From the NCBI RefSeq assembly GCF_000247695.1, contig NW_004624849.1, positions 148,490-212,489 of the forward strand: a DNA stretch of 64,000 bases, read 5' to 3'. The notes under the pieces are model-generated. The model was given only the letters and a program-made list of their open reading frames with translations, was not told where the DNA came from and made no database searches. The stretch is from Heterocephalus glaber. Taxonomy: Eukaryota; Chordata; Mammalia; Rodentia; Bathyergidae. Shown one piece after another: positions 38,601 to 50,600 of the stretch (positions within the stretch are counted from its first letter, which is position 1; each line of letters opens with the position of its first letter). The translations under genes and the position numbers were made by a program.

Positions 38601-41600
38601 CCTCAACTCTTTTCTTATGTTATCTCTCAATTAAACTGTTTTCTTTTTTAAAATAAGTGCTAGGGATTGAACCTAGGGTCTTGTGCATGCTAAGCAAGCC
38701 CTTTACCACTGAATTACATCCTCAGTCACATCTCATTTAATCCTTACAATAGTCTCATGATGAGGAAACCAACTCATAAAGAGGTTAAACCCTTGCTTAC
38801 GTCATGTAGTAAGTGAAAAGCTGGACTTTGAACACTAGCAACCTGACTCATGCTTTTAAGACATGAACATTATCCTGAGCAGCTGGGGGGTGAGTGGATA
38901 TGGGTAAGGATGTGCTCATAACTAGGATATGGAGACTAGGATGTGCAATCTGTGTGTGTTGTGTAATTTAAAAAATTCTTATTAGTATATGTTTGCTGTA
39001 CATGATGATCCCATTCCTCATGAGGGTCAGTACCTGTACATAATGTCTTTAAGCCTCAATCCTGCCTTTTCTTTTTTTTTTTTTTAACTTCCTCCTCCCT
39101 CTCCTTTTCCCTGAGGCATAAATCATACACAAAATTCACCCTCTTGTAATGTACAGTTACTTGGATTTTAGTATATTCAGAGTTGTGCAACTATTAAGGC
39201 AATCTAAGTTTAGAACATTTTCAAGACTCCAAGACAGGCGTGGTGGCACACACCTGTAATCCCAGCACTTGGGAGGCTGAGGCAGGAGGATCACTGTAAA
39301 TTTGAGGCCAGCCTGGGCTACATAGTGAATTCAAGGCCAGCTTGAACCACATAGTGAGACCCTGTCTCATTTAACAAAACAAGGGCTGGGGATTTAGCTC
39401 AGTGGTTCCGCTGCCTGCCTTAAAAGTGCAAGGTCCAGAGTTCGATCCCCGGTACCAGAAAAAAAAAACGGGTAGGAATTTAGCTCAGCGGTTCCGCTCC
39501 CTGCCTCGCAAGTGCAAGGTCCCGAGTTCGATCCTCCCCCCAAACCAAAAAAAAAAAAGAAAACCAAAACAGAAAACAAACAAACAAAACCCAAAAAAAC
39601 CTCCAATTACTGTATCCTTTGGTAGTCACTTCCCCTTCCCATCACCTTCACCCCAACCCCAGATTATCTCTTAATCTACTTCCTGACTCAGGCAATTTAA
39701 ACCTCCATTTCTTAGTCTGTAAAGTAGATATGCTGGGAGTAGGTTGGGTTCTCCAGTGTCTTCCACAGAGGAGTCTGTGATGCAAGTTGAGGAAGCCAAA
39801 GGGCTAAATTATTCTGTCTAAAAACTAGTCATGGGAAGGAGAGTGGTTGGGTATGGGGGCCAAGCAGCTTGGGAGAATTCTAGAAAGAGCAAAGGATGAT
39901 ACGAGTGAAGCTGAGGGACAAGGGGAGGAGTGAAACAAATACTTCCAGGCCAGAGAAGAACTTTGGCAGAAAAGCCATGATCTGTAACAGATTGAGATGA
40001 ATGGAGGTTGCGATTGGTATGTGATATAAACACCTCTACTGATCTTCATAAGATCTTTGGGAAAGTACAGTAGTCCTCCCTTACCCACAGGTGTGCGTTC
40101 CAAGACCCCAAGTGTATGCCTGAAACATCCCATTGCACATCCAGTCTCCACAGAGAGTGCTGAACCTGTATATGCTATGTTGTTTACATACGTACATACC
40201 CGTGCTTAAATGTATGCATTAGGTGCAGTACTGATAAGAAAATAGAAAAATTATTACAGTATACTGTAATGAAAGTTACCAAGGAGCCAGGGATTTAGCT
40301 TAGTGCCACTGCCCGCCTCACAACCGCAAGGTCCCCAGTTCGATCCCCGGTACCAAAAACATAAAGTTACCGAAAACTTAGGAATTGTTTTTGTAATTTT
40401 CCTTTAATATTTTTGGAATGTAGTTGGCTGTGGGGAACTGAAACTGAGGAAAGTGATACCACACGTAAGAGGGGATGACTATATGGTGCAGGACTTGCTG
40501 TGTAGAGTTGGGTTTGCTTTGGGGTGGGACAGAGGACTGAGCCCTGCCTCTAGGTGTTCCTGGAGCTAGAACAGAGGTGGTCCATGCCTCCTCTGGGCAC
40601 AGGGACAGAGCAGGTTCCCCTTCCCCCATCTCGAAGTGCTGACAGTGAGGACCGAGTGGTTTAATGTGTGAGAGAAGCGCATGGTCAGTGCCCGTAGGCC
40701 AGCCAGAGTCTGCGTGATGCTTTCATGTCCTGCCTTCCCTTCCAGAACCAGGTGTCTTCCTCATCTTCAGCCATGGACTGCAGGGCTGCCTGGAAGCCCA
40801 GGGTGCACAGGTCCGAGTCACCCCAGCCTGCAATGCCAGCCTCTCTGCCCAGCGCTGGAAGTGGGTCTCTCGGAACCGGCTCTTCAACCTGGGCACCATG
40901 CAGTGCCTAGGCACAGGCTGGCCAGGCGCCAATACCACCACCTCCCTGGGCATGTACGAGTGTGACCGGGAGGCACTGAGTCTTCGCTGGCACTGTCGTA
41001 CACTGGGTGACCAGCTGTCCCTACTCCTGGGGGGCCGTGCTGGCAATACATCCAAGTCTGGTGCCCTTGAACGTGGTGACCAGACCCGCAGTGGCCAGTG
41101 GCACATCTATGGCAGTGAGGAGGATCTGTGTGCTCGTCCCTACTATGGTGAGAGGCTGCTTGCAGGCAAGGGGTTGTGGTCCCTGGTGTCACCGGGGCTG
41201 GATCAGGGAGGGACAGTCTCCTAAGCGATAAGGCCTTTGGCTTATGTGGGCCTTTTCCCAGTTACTACCTTTAATTATAATACACAACATTTTTGAATAA
41301 TTAGAAAAATTAACTTTAAAGCATTTACGTTTTTAAAATTTCAAAACGAACACATGGTTATAAAAATTTCAACCATGGATCGGAGATTTAGCCCAGGGCC
41401 ACCGCACCTGCCTCACAAGTGCAAGGTCCTGAGTTCGATCCCTGGTACCAAAAAAAAAAACTTCAAACAATGCAAAAATTAATAACCTAAAATTAAATAA
41501 AAATTCCCTTCCCCCAGGCCCACTCTCTAAGGGAGACCCCCATGGTGACCCAACACCCATTTTACAAGTTGTAAGTGTTGCAAGTTGTCACTCAGTGAGG

Positions 41601-44600
41601 GACCTCTTGTGGTAGGCAGCTCCATCCTTGGGGCTCTTTCCTGGAAGATACCTGAGTTCCAAGATAGAACTTTTCGGGGAAGCGTGGAGCCCCTTGGCTT
41701 GGGTAGCTGAGCAGAGATTCCATTAGGCTCAGCCATGTGGGGGACTGAGAGACCCCCTCACCCAGCTGGATTTTGGACAAGGGGAGTTAGGGAGCTTCTT
41801 CCCCTCCCCACAGCGTGCAGTGGACCTCTTCTGAGCCCTTGGGCTGACCTGAGGGAGACTTAAAGCCACTGTCTGCCACCATCGCCCCCTTCCACTCTCT
41901 GCTGACCCCTGCCAACCTGTAGTTCACTGGGTTCTGGGGGTTTTTCCCTGAGGGTTAAAGGGGGTGGGTAGTCTGTGGGTCCAGATGCCAAGGACCTGGC
42001 TGTTCTCCCCTGCAGAGGTCTACACCATCCAGGGGAACTCTCACGGAAAGCCATGCACCATCCCCTTCAAGTACGACAACCAGTGGTTCCACAGCTGCAC
42101 CAGCACAGGCCGAGAGGATGGGCATCTGTGGTGTGCCACCACCCAGGACTACGGCAAAGATGAGCGCTGGGGCTTCTGCCCCATCAAGAGTGAGAATAGG
42201 GCCATGTGGGAGGCACAGGAAGGGGCTGGTGAGGAGGGTGAGGAACTGAGGAGGGATCCAGTGTGGGCCTCAGGACTTTCTGGACCAGGGTGAGGCACTG
42301 GCCCTCCTAGGTGGAGCAGCCTGTGCAGGGTCTCTGGGGACCCATGTGGGCTAAAGGAGAGGGTTGGGGAGGGACCATTGTCCGTCTGTCATGGTGACAG
42401 GTACCGACTGTGAGACCTTCTGGGACAAGGATCAGCTGACTGACAGCTGCTACCAGTTTAATTTCCAGTCCACGCTGTCCTGGAGGGAGGCCTGGGCCAG
42501 CTGTGAGCAGCAAGGGGCAGATCTGCTGAGCATCACGGAGATCTATGAGCAGACCTACATCAATGGTGAGGGGCAGGCAGCCTCTGGGGGTCTGACCCAT
42601 CCTGGGCAGGACGGGGAGCCAGCAGCCTGAGGCCTGCTCCCCTAGTGGAGTCCCCCATGCCCTTTCTGCTTGAGGAGGGTAAGGTTGCTATTGGTGAAGA
42701 GAGCAGGAGGGCTGAGGATGGGCCACCCCTTCTCAGTACCCCCTCTTGCTGCCAGGGCTCCTCACTGGCTACAGCTCCACGCTGTGGATCGGCCTTAATG
42801 ACTTGGACACCAGTGGAGGCTGGCAGTGGTCGGACAACTCGCCCCTCAAATACCTCAACTGGGAGAGTGGTGAGACATGAGTCTGAGGGTGCAGGGACCC
42901 CACAGCCACTTGGCCTCCTCCTTCCCTACCTACCCAAGGCCAGAGCAGTAGTGCGTGGGGCAAGCACAGATTCCCACCCTTTCCTGGACAGGGCCCCACT
43001 AATCCAAGCAGTGCCTTGGTGTGAATTAGAAACTGACCTCAGGCAGATGGATTCTGCCCCAAGTCCCAGGGATTGGTGAGTGGACTGGGTTTTGACCTCT
43101 ACTCACAGCTTTAGGCAGTGCACAGTTTTGCCAGTGCACCCATGAGAGGCCAGGCTGGGGTTGGTACCCATGGCTGGATGGGGCTTCAGGACAGTGTAGG
43201 CCCAGGTTAGAGAGAATGAGGACAGCTGGGCATGGTGGCACACTCTTATAACCCCATCACCCTCAGAGGCTGAGGCAGAAGGAATACAAACCTGAGCCTA
43301 GCTGGGTAACTTAGTGAGGTCCTGTCGAAAATTTTTTCAAAGGGCTGGGGATGTAGCTCAGTGTGAAGGTCCTGGGTTCAATCCTCAGTACCAGGGGAAA
43401 ATAATGAGGATCCAGTAGTGGAGCTGGAGTAGAGGGCTGGGGTTCTCCAGCTAGCTCAAGCTTCCTGGAGGAAGAGGCCATGGTGTGAACTTCTCTCTCC
43501 TGGGATGCTGGCACTGTGTGCCCCACAGATCAGCCAGACAACCCAAGTGAGGAGAACTGTGGAGTGATCCGAACCGAGTCGTCAGGAGGCTGGCAGAACC
43601 GTGACTGCAGCATTGCGCTGCCCTATGTGTGCAAGAAGAAACCCAACGCCACAGCCGAGCCCACCCCACCAGGTGAGCCACCCTACAGGTGGGCCAGCGT
43701 CTAGGCCACAGGGTGGGGGTGCAGCTCCTAGCCCAGTGTTTTATTTACTTTCTCATCACTGATACACACAGCTGTGAGGAGGAAAACTTTATTTTGGCTC
43801 AGAGTTTGTAGAGGTTTCAGGCCATAGTCTACTGGCTCCAAGGCAGGAAGCATGGAAGAGGAGTGTGGCAGAGGAGGCTGCTTCAAGGCATGACAGGCTG
43901 GAAGCAGAGAGAGGGATTAAGGGGGCGGGATAGACCCTTTCAGGTCACACTCCTCCAACCAGTCTTCACCTCCAAACCAAACATCACATTTAGGTATAAA
44001 CTTACAGTGGACTAATCCACTGGTGACTATCATGCCCCCAAAGTCCCACCTATGAGCGCATGAGGCTTTGGGGGGACATCTAGATATAAATCACAACATA
44101 GCTAGCCTAGCCTCACCTCTTGGTCTCTCTATGGCACAAGGGAACTCTAATGCTCTTTATTCTTATCTAATTAATGCTCTAATTCTTATCTTATCTATGC
44201 TCTATTCTTATCTAAAATCTGAACGAATTGGAATGTGCCACTAATTCATTCCAGGGCCATTTTCTGGGAACTGCGTTAAGTGCTGGCAATATTCACCGTG
44301 CCCTGTGGAAAACACAGTCTGCTGAAGGTGACAGACATCTTTACACACAATGACAATATTCTGAGTTATGAAGTATTATTGAAATCCATATAAAAAGTGC
44401 TAGAGGAGAAACTGATTAAGCTTCTGAGAGTTAAGGAAGGTTTTGTGGAAGTGACATTTGACTTGGGCCTTTCAAGTTGTGCATAAGCTTAAGGCAAAAA
44501 GTGGTGTGGGAGAAGGGCATTCCTGCAGAGGGACCTGAATGTACAAGGGAGCGGAGCAGGAGGTACACAGCAACTGTAGGGGTGCTGAGTAGTGCAGTTT

Positions 44601-47600
44601 GGAGCGTAGACTGCCAAATGTGCACCTCAGCCCAGAAGTACCTGGGAGCATGTTAGAAATGCAGATTCTAACTGCTGGTCTTGCCCCCCCGATTAATTTT
44701 TTTTTGTTTTTAGTTTTTATTAGTTCATGTTTGCAGTATATAATGATTATGTTCCTTGTGACGAGTTGGTACATGTACAGAACACATCTCAATTCTTTTT
44801 CCATTCCCGTCCCCTCCTCCATCTCTTCCTCCCTTTCCCATCTGAGAAAGAGCTATCTCCATATTATCTATCTTTTATTTTGCTCTTTATATTTTGGGTT
44901 TCTCATATAAGAAAAACCATATGATATTTAAACTTGTGTGTCTGATTTATTTCACTTGACAATGATGGTCTCAGTGCATCCATTATCCTATACAGGACTC
45001 AAGTTTATCTTTCTTTATGGCAGAGTAGTACTCCACTGTGTGTAAATACCACATTTTCTTTATTCATTCATTTGAGGATGGACTCATAGGCTGCTTCCAA
45101 GATTTAGCTATTAATTTGAATCAGAATCTGCAATAAACAAAAGCCCCAGGTGAGTCATGTGTAGGTACAGTTTAAAAGCACTAGCATGGGCATGGCGACA
45201 AGAGGAGTTCAGAAAGGCAGGTTGTAGCCAATTGCTGAAGGGGCTTGGCTGCACGGTGAAGTTTGGGTGGTGCTGGGCAGGCTTTGAGGAGCCTTCGCAG
45301 TTCTTAAACCAGGGAGTGCTTTGCTCATATTCGGATTCAGAGCTAGTGCTTGGGGCCTCATGGGGGAGATGGATGTGGAGCAATAGGCAGGGCCTGGTTT
45401 TCGACTCTGCTCCTTAGTGGTGTGTGGCCTTGGGCAAGCAGCTTAGTCTCCAAGGTGCAGAGTCCTCGCCTGTCACCTGAGTATAAGCACATCCACCTCG
45501 CAGGGCGCTTTTAAGGCTAGAGACCTCGCCTGCCACCAGGGATCAGAGTCTCTGTAGGTGGGGGTTATCAGTGTAGGCTGCAGGAGCTACTGCTCCTGCT
45601 GGGTGGCTGTGGGGTTGGTGAAGAGATTTTCAAAAAGAAAAGCTAGCAAAACCAGAAAGAAAAAAAATCCACAAACACACAGAATATGAAAAGCTTATAG
45701 AGTCAATTCCTGCTCCAGACCATGAAAGTCTTGCCAAAGATTGATTCTGAATGTTGGCCACTGCTTTCTCCCCGCAACTCCCTGGGGGCTTGGGAGCAGC
45801 CCTATCCAGGCCGCCCCACTCCAAGTTGGAGGAAACCTGAGACGGGCACCAACCCCTGGTTTTCCCAGAAGCTACCCCTGTTGTCTGAGCCTTCCCTATG
45901 GCAAGTGCTTCTCAGGCCCCAAGGACCTGTAGATGTCTGTGGCCTCGGATTTCCTTCTCCACACCAGCCCTAGCTCTCTGCAGGAGGCATATTTCAGGCA
46001 GTTCAAATCTGTTCTGCTTTCTGTGTCTCATCACAGAATGAGAGCATGTTATTCCGAAGGCGGGCACCATCATGTCCCCAAAGCACCCACATTTCCTGAG
46101 CTTCCCTTCCTGAAGCCACCTCAGATCCGAGCAATCACTAAAATCAGTTCTGTCTGGGGGCTGCAGCCTTGGGTCTTGGCTCATTGACCAGCAAGAGATG
46201 ATTGACAGTTCCTGAGCCAAGGCAGGAGCTCACTCCAGCCCTTACCCTGCCAGGTCTGAGAGAAAAGGTGCAGCCTGGACCAGGAGCTGTCCGCTGGGAT
46301 GAAGCAGGCCCCAGCATCCCAGTCTGGGGTGATGCTTCAAGTGGGCACACGCCTTCCTGCCTGGCCGGGGCAGAATCCTGCCCGAGCCTGACATTGTGGG
46401 TGGTTTGGTGAAATCCTTTTTGCTTTTGCCAAGATCCAAGCAAGGGCTTGTTTGCTTCAGCTGCCCTTAGACCCCAATACCTAGAGGGTGAACCTAAAAT
46501 TCACTGAAATGAAGGCGAGAGAGGGTCCTGGGATGGAGAGGAGCTGGGGTTGGGGAAAGGAGCAAGGAGAGGAATTTTAGCCCAAGAATGTGGCCAGTCT
46601 GCAGTGACTTTATGCACCCCGTAATGTTTCTGGATGCTCACCTACTGGACTCCTGGTGGGCCAGACTGGGCCCCTTATAGGCTCAAGGCCCTTGTCCTCA
46701 TGACCTCCACCCAGCACTGCCCACCAAAGTTGGTGCTCAGTGGGAGAACAATGGTGGTCCCATGCACTGAACAAGACAGCCTTAGACCAAGTTGATTCTC
46801 ATAGCAGGGAATGCCACTGATAGAGGAGGAAGCCAAGGCTCAGGGGGCTGATTTGTCCTGATCTCTTTCCCATGCCTTTCTGAGAGGAGAAGCAAAGAAG
46901 CTGTCCTGTCCTGGGTGGAATCTGCCTCCACTACCTGGGTCTCTGCCCCTTAGCCTCCAGCATGTCCAAGACTGTTTGGGGAGGGAAAGGCAGATCTGGG
47001 ACAGGTTTGGGAGGAGATGGCTTGGAGGCCCTGCCCGGGTTGACGCCCAGTGGGCTGGTATTCAAACTGGGTAGCTCAGTCTCTGAGCAGCGGCCCTGTG
47101 GGTCTCGCAGACAGGTGGGCCAATGTGAAGGTGGAGTGTGAGCCCAGCTGGCAGCCTTTCCAGGGCCACTGCTACCGCCTGCAGGCTGAGAAGCGCAGCT
47201 GGCAAGAATCCAAGAAGGCCTGTCTTCGGGGTGGCGGTGACCTTCTCAGCATCCACAGCATGGCCGAGCTGGAGTTCATCACAAAGCAGATCAAGCAAGG
47301 TGAGGAGCTGCCTGGCCACACATCTGGGGTGGAGGGCAGGGTCTCCATGCTGTCCATCCCATCCTGCCCAGGAGGCTCGGAGACTCTCTTCCTTCCCTGC
47401 TGGCGGCTAAGGCTGACCCCTCGGTATCTTCTCTCCCCTGCTCTCCTGTTGACCCAGAGGTGGAGGAGCTGTGGATTGGCCTCAACGACTTGAAACTGCA
47501 GATGAATTTTGAGTGGTCTGATGGCAGCCTTGTGAGCTTCACCCACTGGCACCCCTTTGAGCCCAACAACTTCCGGGATAGTCTGGAGGACTGTGTCACC

Positions 47601-50600
47601 ATCTGGGGCCCGGTGAGATCCTCCTTCCCCGTGACAGGGTCACAGCATCTACATGTTCCCGCTGAAGGAGCTCCTCTCAGCACCTGCCTATCCTGTCCAT
47701 TTGTCCTCTCATCTGTCCCCCAACTTCCCACTGACCTTTCTCGCCCCTATGGAAAGGCTGCAGGGATTAAGTCCACCTCCACTCCCCACTAGCTGAGTCA
47801 CTAGGGCAAGTTACTAGCGGTCGCTGGGAGAATTCCAGGAGTCAATTCTCTTAAAGCCCATGCATGTTGCCTGGTCCATTCTTGACCTCCCGCCAGCTGC
47901 TCCTCCCTGCCAGCAGGTGGCATTAGAACCTGTATGATGTGGCAGCCCCACAGAAAGGTCCACTCTGCCAGCCCTTGTCGCCTCCAAATTCCTACCCTAA
48001 CCACCCCAGGGTCTTGTCTTCTTAAGAAATTATGGAGTTACTTTTAAGTTTTATGGAGTTGCTTAAGAAATTATGATTGCTTTTTGTTGTTATCGTTCTG
48101 AGGAGTTGAACCCAGGGCCTTCACACTGAGCTACATCCTTAGTCCTTTTCCATTTTCTAAGATAGGTTTTCACTAAGTCTCTAAATTGCCCAGGCTAGGT
48201 TCAATCTAGTGCTTCTCCTGCCTCAGCCTCCCAGAGTGCTGAAATTACAGGCATGTACTGCTGAACCTGGTTGCCATGGTTTTCACTTAAATGTAGTATG
48301 GGTGGGTAGAGAAATTGATGCAGGACTTCAAGGAGAAAAGAAACCCTTTAAAACAAGATAAAGCCACAGGAACAGATTACCTATTGCCAGGACAGATAAC
48401 ATTCTGCTGTAGAATACAGTACCAGAGACATGATGGCACAACCATTTACCTTAGAGGGAATGCTATTTTTTTCCCCAGTGCTGGGGATTAAACCCAGGGC
48501 CTTATGCATGCTAGGCAAGTGTTCTACTACTGAGCTACATACATCCTAGCTCCAATCTAAAAATTTGAAAACAATTATTTTTTGAGTATGTACTATGTTC
48601 CAGGTATTTTCTGGGTGCCGGGCTCCACAAACATGTGTACCTTCAGGATGGAACTTAAAGGCAGACATGCTGCTTGCTGGGGGTCTATGGGTACTCAGGG
48701 TAGGGCTCAGGCATTCATGGGACCCAGGACTAAACTCCTCTTCAGCTTTATCACCTGGGATTTGGGCCTGAGGATAACAGGGTTCTACGCTCTCTTTCTG
48801 GCTCTTCATTAGCACCATCCCAATACACCATGGGATCACTTTTTATAGCTTCAGTTACCTGAGGTCATCCATGGTCTAAAAATATTAAATGGAAAATTTC
48901 AGAAATAAAAAGATGTATAACCTTTAAATACTTTCGTTATAGTATTGTTACAATTGTGCTATCATTAATCGTTAGTCTCTTGCTGTGGCTAATTTATAGG
49001 CACTTTATCATAGGTAAGACAACATAGTCTATATAAGGTTTGGTACTATCTAGGGTTTTAGGAATCCACTGGGGGTCTTGGGAGATGACTCCCATATACC
49101 TTGGGAATCTCATCTGCCTATGCTGCTGCAGTTATTCTAACAATCTTAGATGGTTTGTTTTGGATGTTTATAAATAATTTAAAAGAACACCTTTTCTCAT
49201 TTAGACAGTGTTTGTTAAAGTATCAGGGCATTTAACATCACTATGTGTGCTCTCATCTCCTTGTGAGGTTTATTGAACTAACCCTGCTCTCCTACCTGGC
49301 ACACAGAGAAGTTTGGCTGATCCTGGAGTCCTAGGCCAGAGAGCTGACTCTAAGGGTTCCAACAGACCAGACTGATGAATGGTGGCCGTACAGGAAAGGA
49401 ATCTATTCAGTATGGTCATACCAGAAAGAACGGGGACCTGTGTGCAAACCCCTGCCTTATGGGCACTAACAAGAGTTTCAGAGTTCCATAGGGCAAGGGC
49501 AAAAGTGAGGAGCGAGAAGTATGCACAATCAAGCAGTCTTGGTCAGGTTGTGGTCTGGTTGGTTGTTATCGGAGTCTGGTTTTGTGGAGTCCTGCTGACT
49601 TCTGGGAAGTCAGTGTTGCTTGAGGTGGGACGATTTGCTTCCCCACTTGAAGTGATCTGCCCGAGAGGCTTGTTGTTCCTGGAACGAGAAATAAGCCAAG
49701 AAAAAATGACTCACAGGCCAGAGGAGCAAAATGGAGTTAGCCAGGACTGGGTCCTCCTTTAAATCCCCAATTCTAAAGGAGCCCCTGTTTCAAGGTAAAT
49801 TGCTCAGACTCACACAGCAAGTCAGAGGCAAGACCAGGTCTAAAAAGCACAATAGCAAAGGGTTTGGCAGACATAGGGGAGGGGCCTGAGACACTCCTTC
49901 ACCGTGTGCCCCTAGGAAGGTCGCTGGAATGACAGTCCCTGTAACCAGTCCCTGCCATCCATCTGCAAGAAGGCTGGCCAGCTGAGCCAGGGGGCCACTG
50001 AGGAGGACCATGGCTGCCGGAAGGTGAGGGTGTTTCTGGAGCTGCCATGGGTGGGTACAGAGGGGGAGGCTCTGAGGAGCAGGAGGGGTAGAGGAATCCT
50101 ACAACCTCACCTGGCACACACCCTCCCCTTCTTGTGCCCCTTGTTCTTCAGCTCTCAGGCTCCCTGTTCCTGAAGGAGTGATACTGGATGGGATGAGGCT
50201 GGGTTGGAGCTGTGGGCCCTATCCTAAGCCCCACGTCCCCTCACTGTGGGGAAGCCACGTCCCAGCAGCAGAGAACAAGGTGGTGGGGATGGCTTGAGAT
50301 CCATCTTTGTGGAAGAGGCTTCTGGGAGAGCTGACTCTGTCCATCCCTTCCCCGGCCTGGCTGGCACACACAAGGGCCTGACATAATGTGCTCTCAGCTG
50401 CCTCCTCTGGAAGAGTGAGGCCACTTGGTGTGGATGTGCCTGACCACCTTGTGCTCCAGCCCCATGGGCTTCCAAGGACGACTCAGGGTGGAGATGTTGG
50501 AGGGGATTCGGGAAGGTACGGGACAATGTGTGACTGAGGATGAGTGGGTGAAAGCCCATTCCCCTCCTTCCAGGCCCTTCTAGGCTCCACACACTCCAAC

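Larger units (their letters stand above)
38975..39720 (-). mobile_element. ancient L1 3' end, antisense, interrupted by B1 and two ID SINEs
   Basis: The left part includes AATTCACCCTCTTGTAATGT, TTTTAGTATATTCAGAGTTG and TTTAGAACATTTTCAAGACT, a conserved L1M 3'UTR string. The right part (39,601-39,720) continues as AGTCACTTCCCCTTCCCATC and AATCTACTTCCTG. Between them lie a B1 and two ID elements. Confidence 0.75.
11716..40745 (+). other. MRC2: MRC2 intron 1 (about 29 kb)
   Basis: This very large phase-1 intron contains most repeats of the window: a GT microsatellite, many ID and B1 SINEs, L1 3' fragments, a MaLR-type LTR, a Tigger-like element and a U2 retropseudogene. It also contains a CpG-rich segment at about 30.3-31.4 kb. 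The stretches 12.4-16.9 kb and 31.5-32.5 kb show nothing recognisable beyond unique sequence and MIR-like scraps. Large first introns of this kind often carry regulatory elements, but none can be assigned here. Confidence 0.85.
43673..47110 (+). other. MRC2: MRC2 intron 6
   Basis: About 3.4 kb without exons. It holds an old LTR-like repeat (about 43,740-44,095) and an antisense L1 3' end (44,700-45,120). A MIR-like piece lies near 45,400-45,520. The stretch 45.6-47.1 kb is otherwise unique sequence with nothing recognisable. Confidence 0.8.
47613..49915 (+). other. MRC2: MRC2 intron 8
   Basis: About 2.3 kb with a B1-ID composite, an ID element and a Tigger-type fragment, listed separately. 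The stretches 47.6-48.05 and 49.1-49.9 kb show only unique sequence. Confidence 0.8.

Noticed and set aside
41141..41221. Read-through of MRC2 exon 2 into intron 2 (extended frame)
   Set aside because: The conserved family sequence continues at 42,016 after a GTGAGA donor at 41,148. The extension has no similarity to the family.
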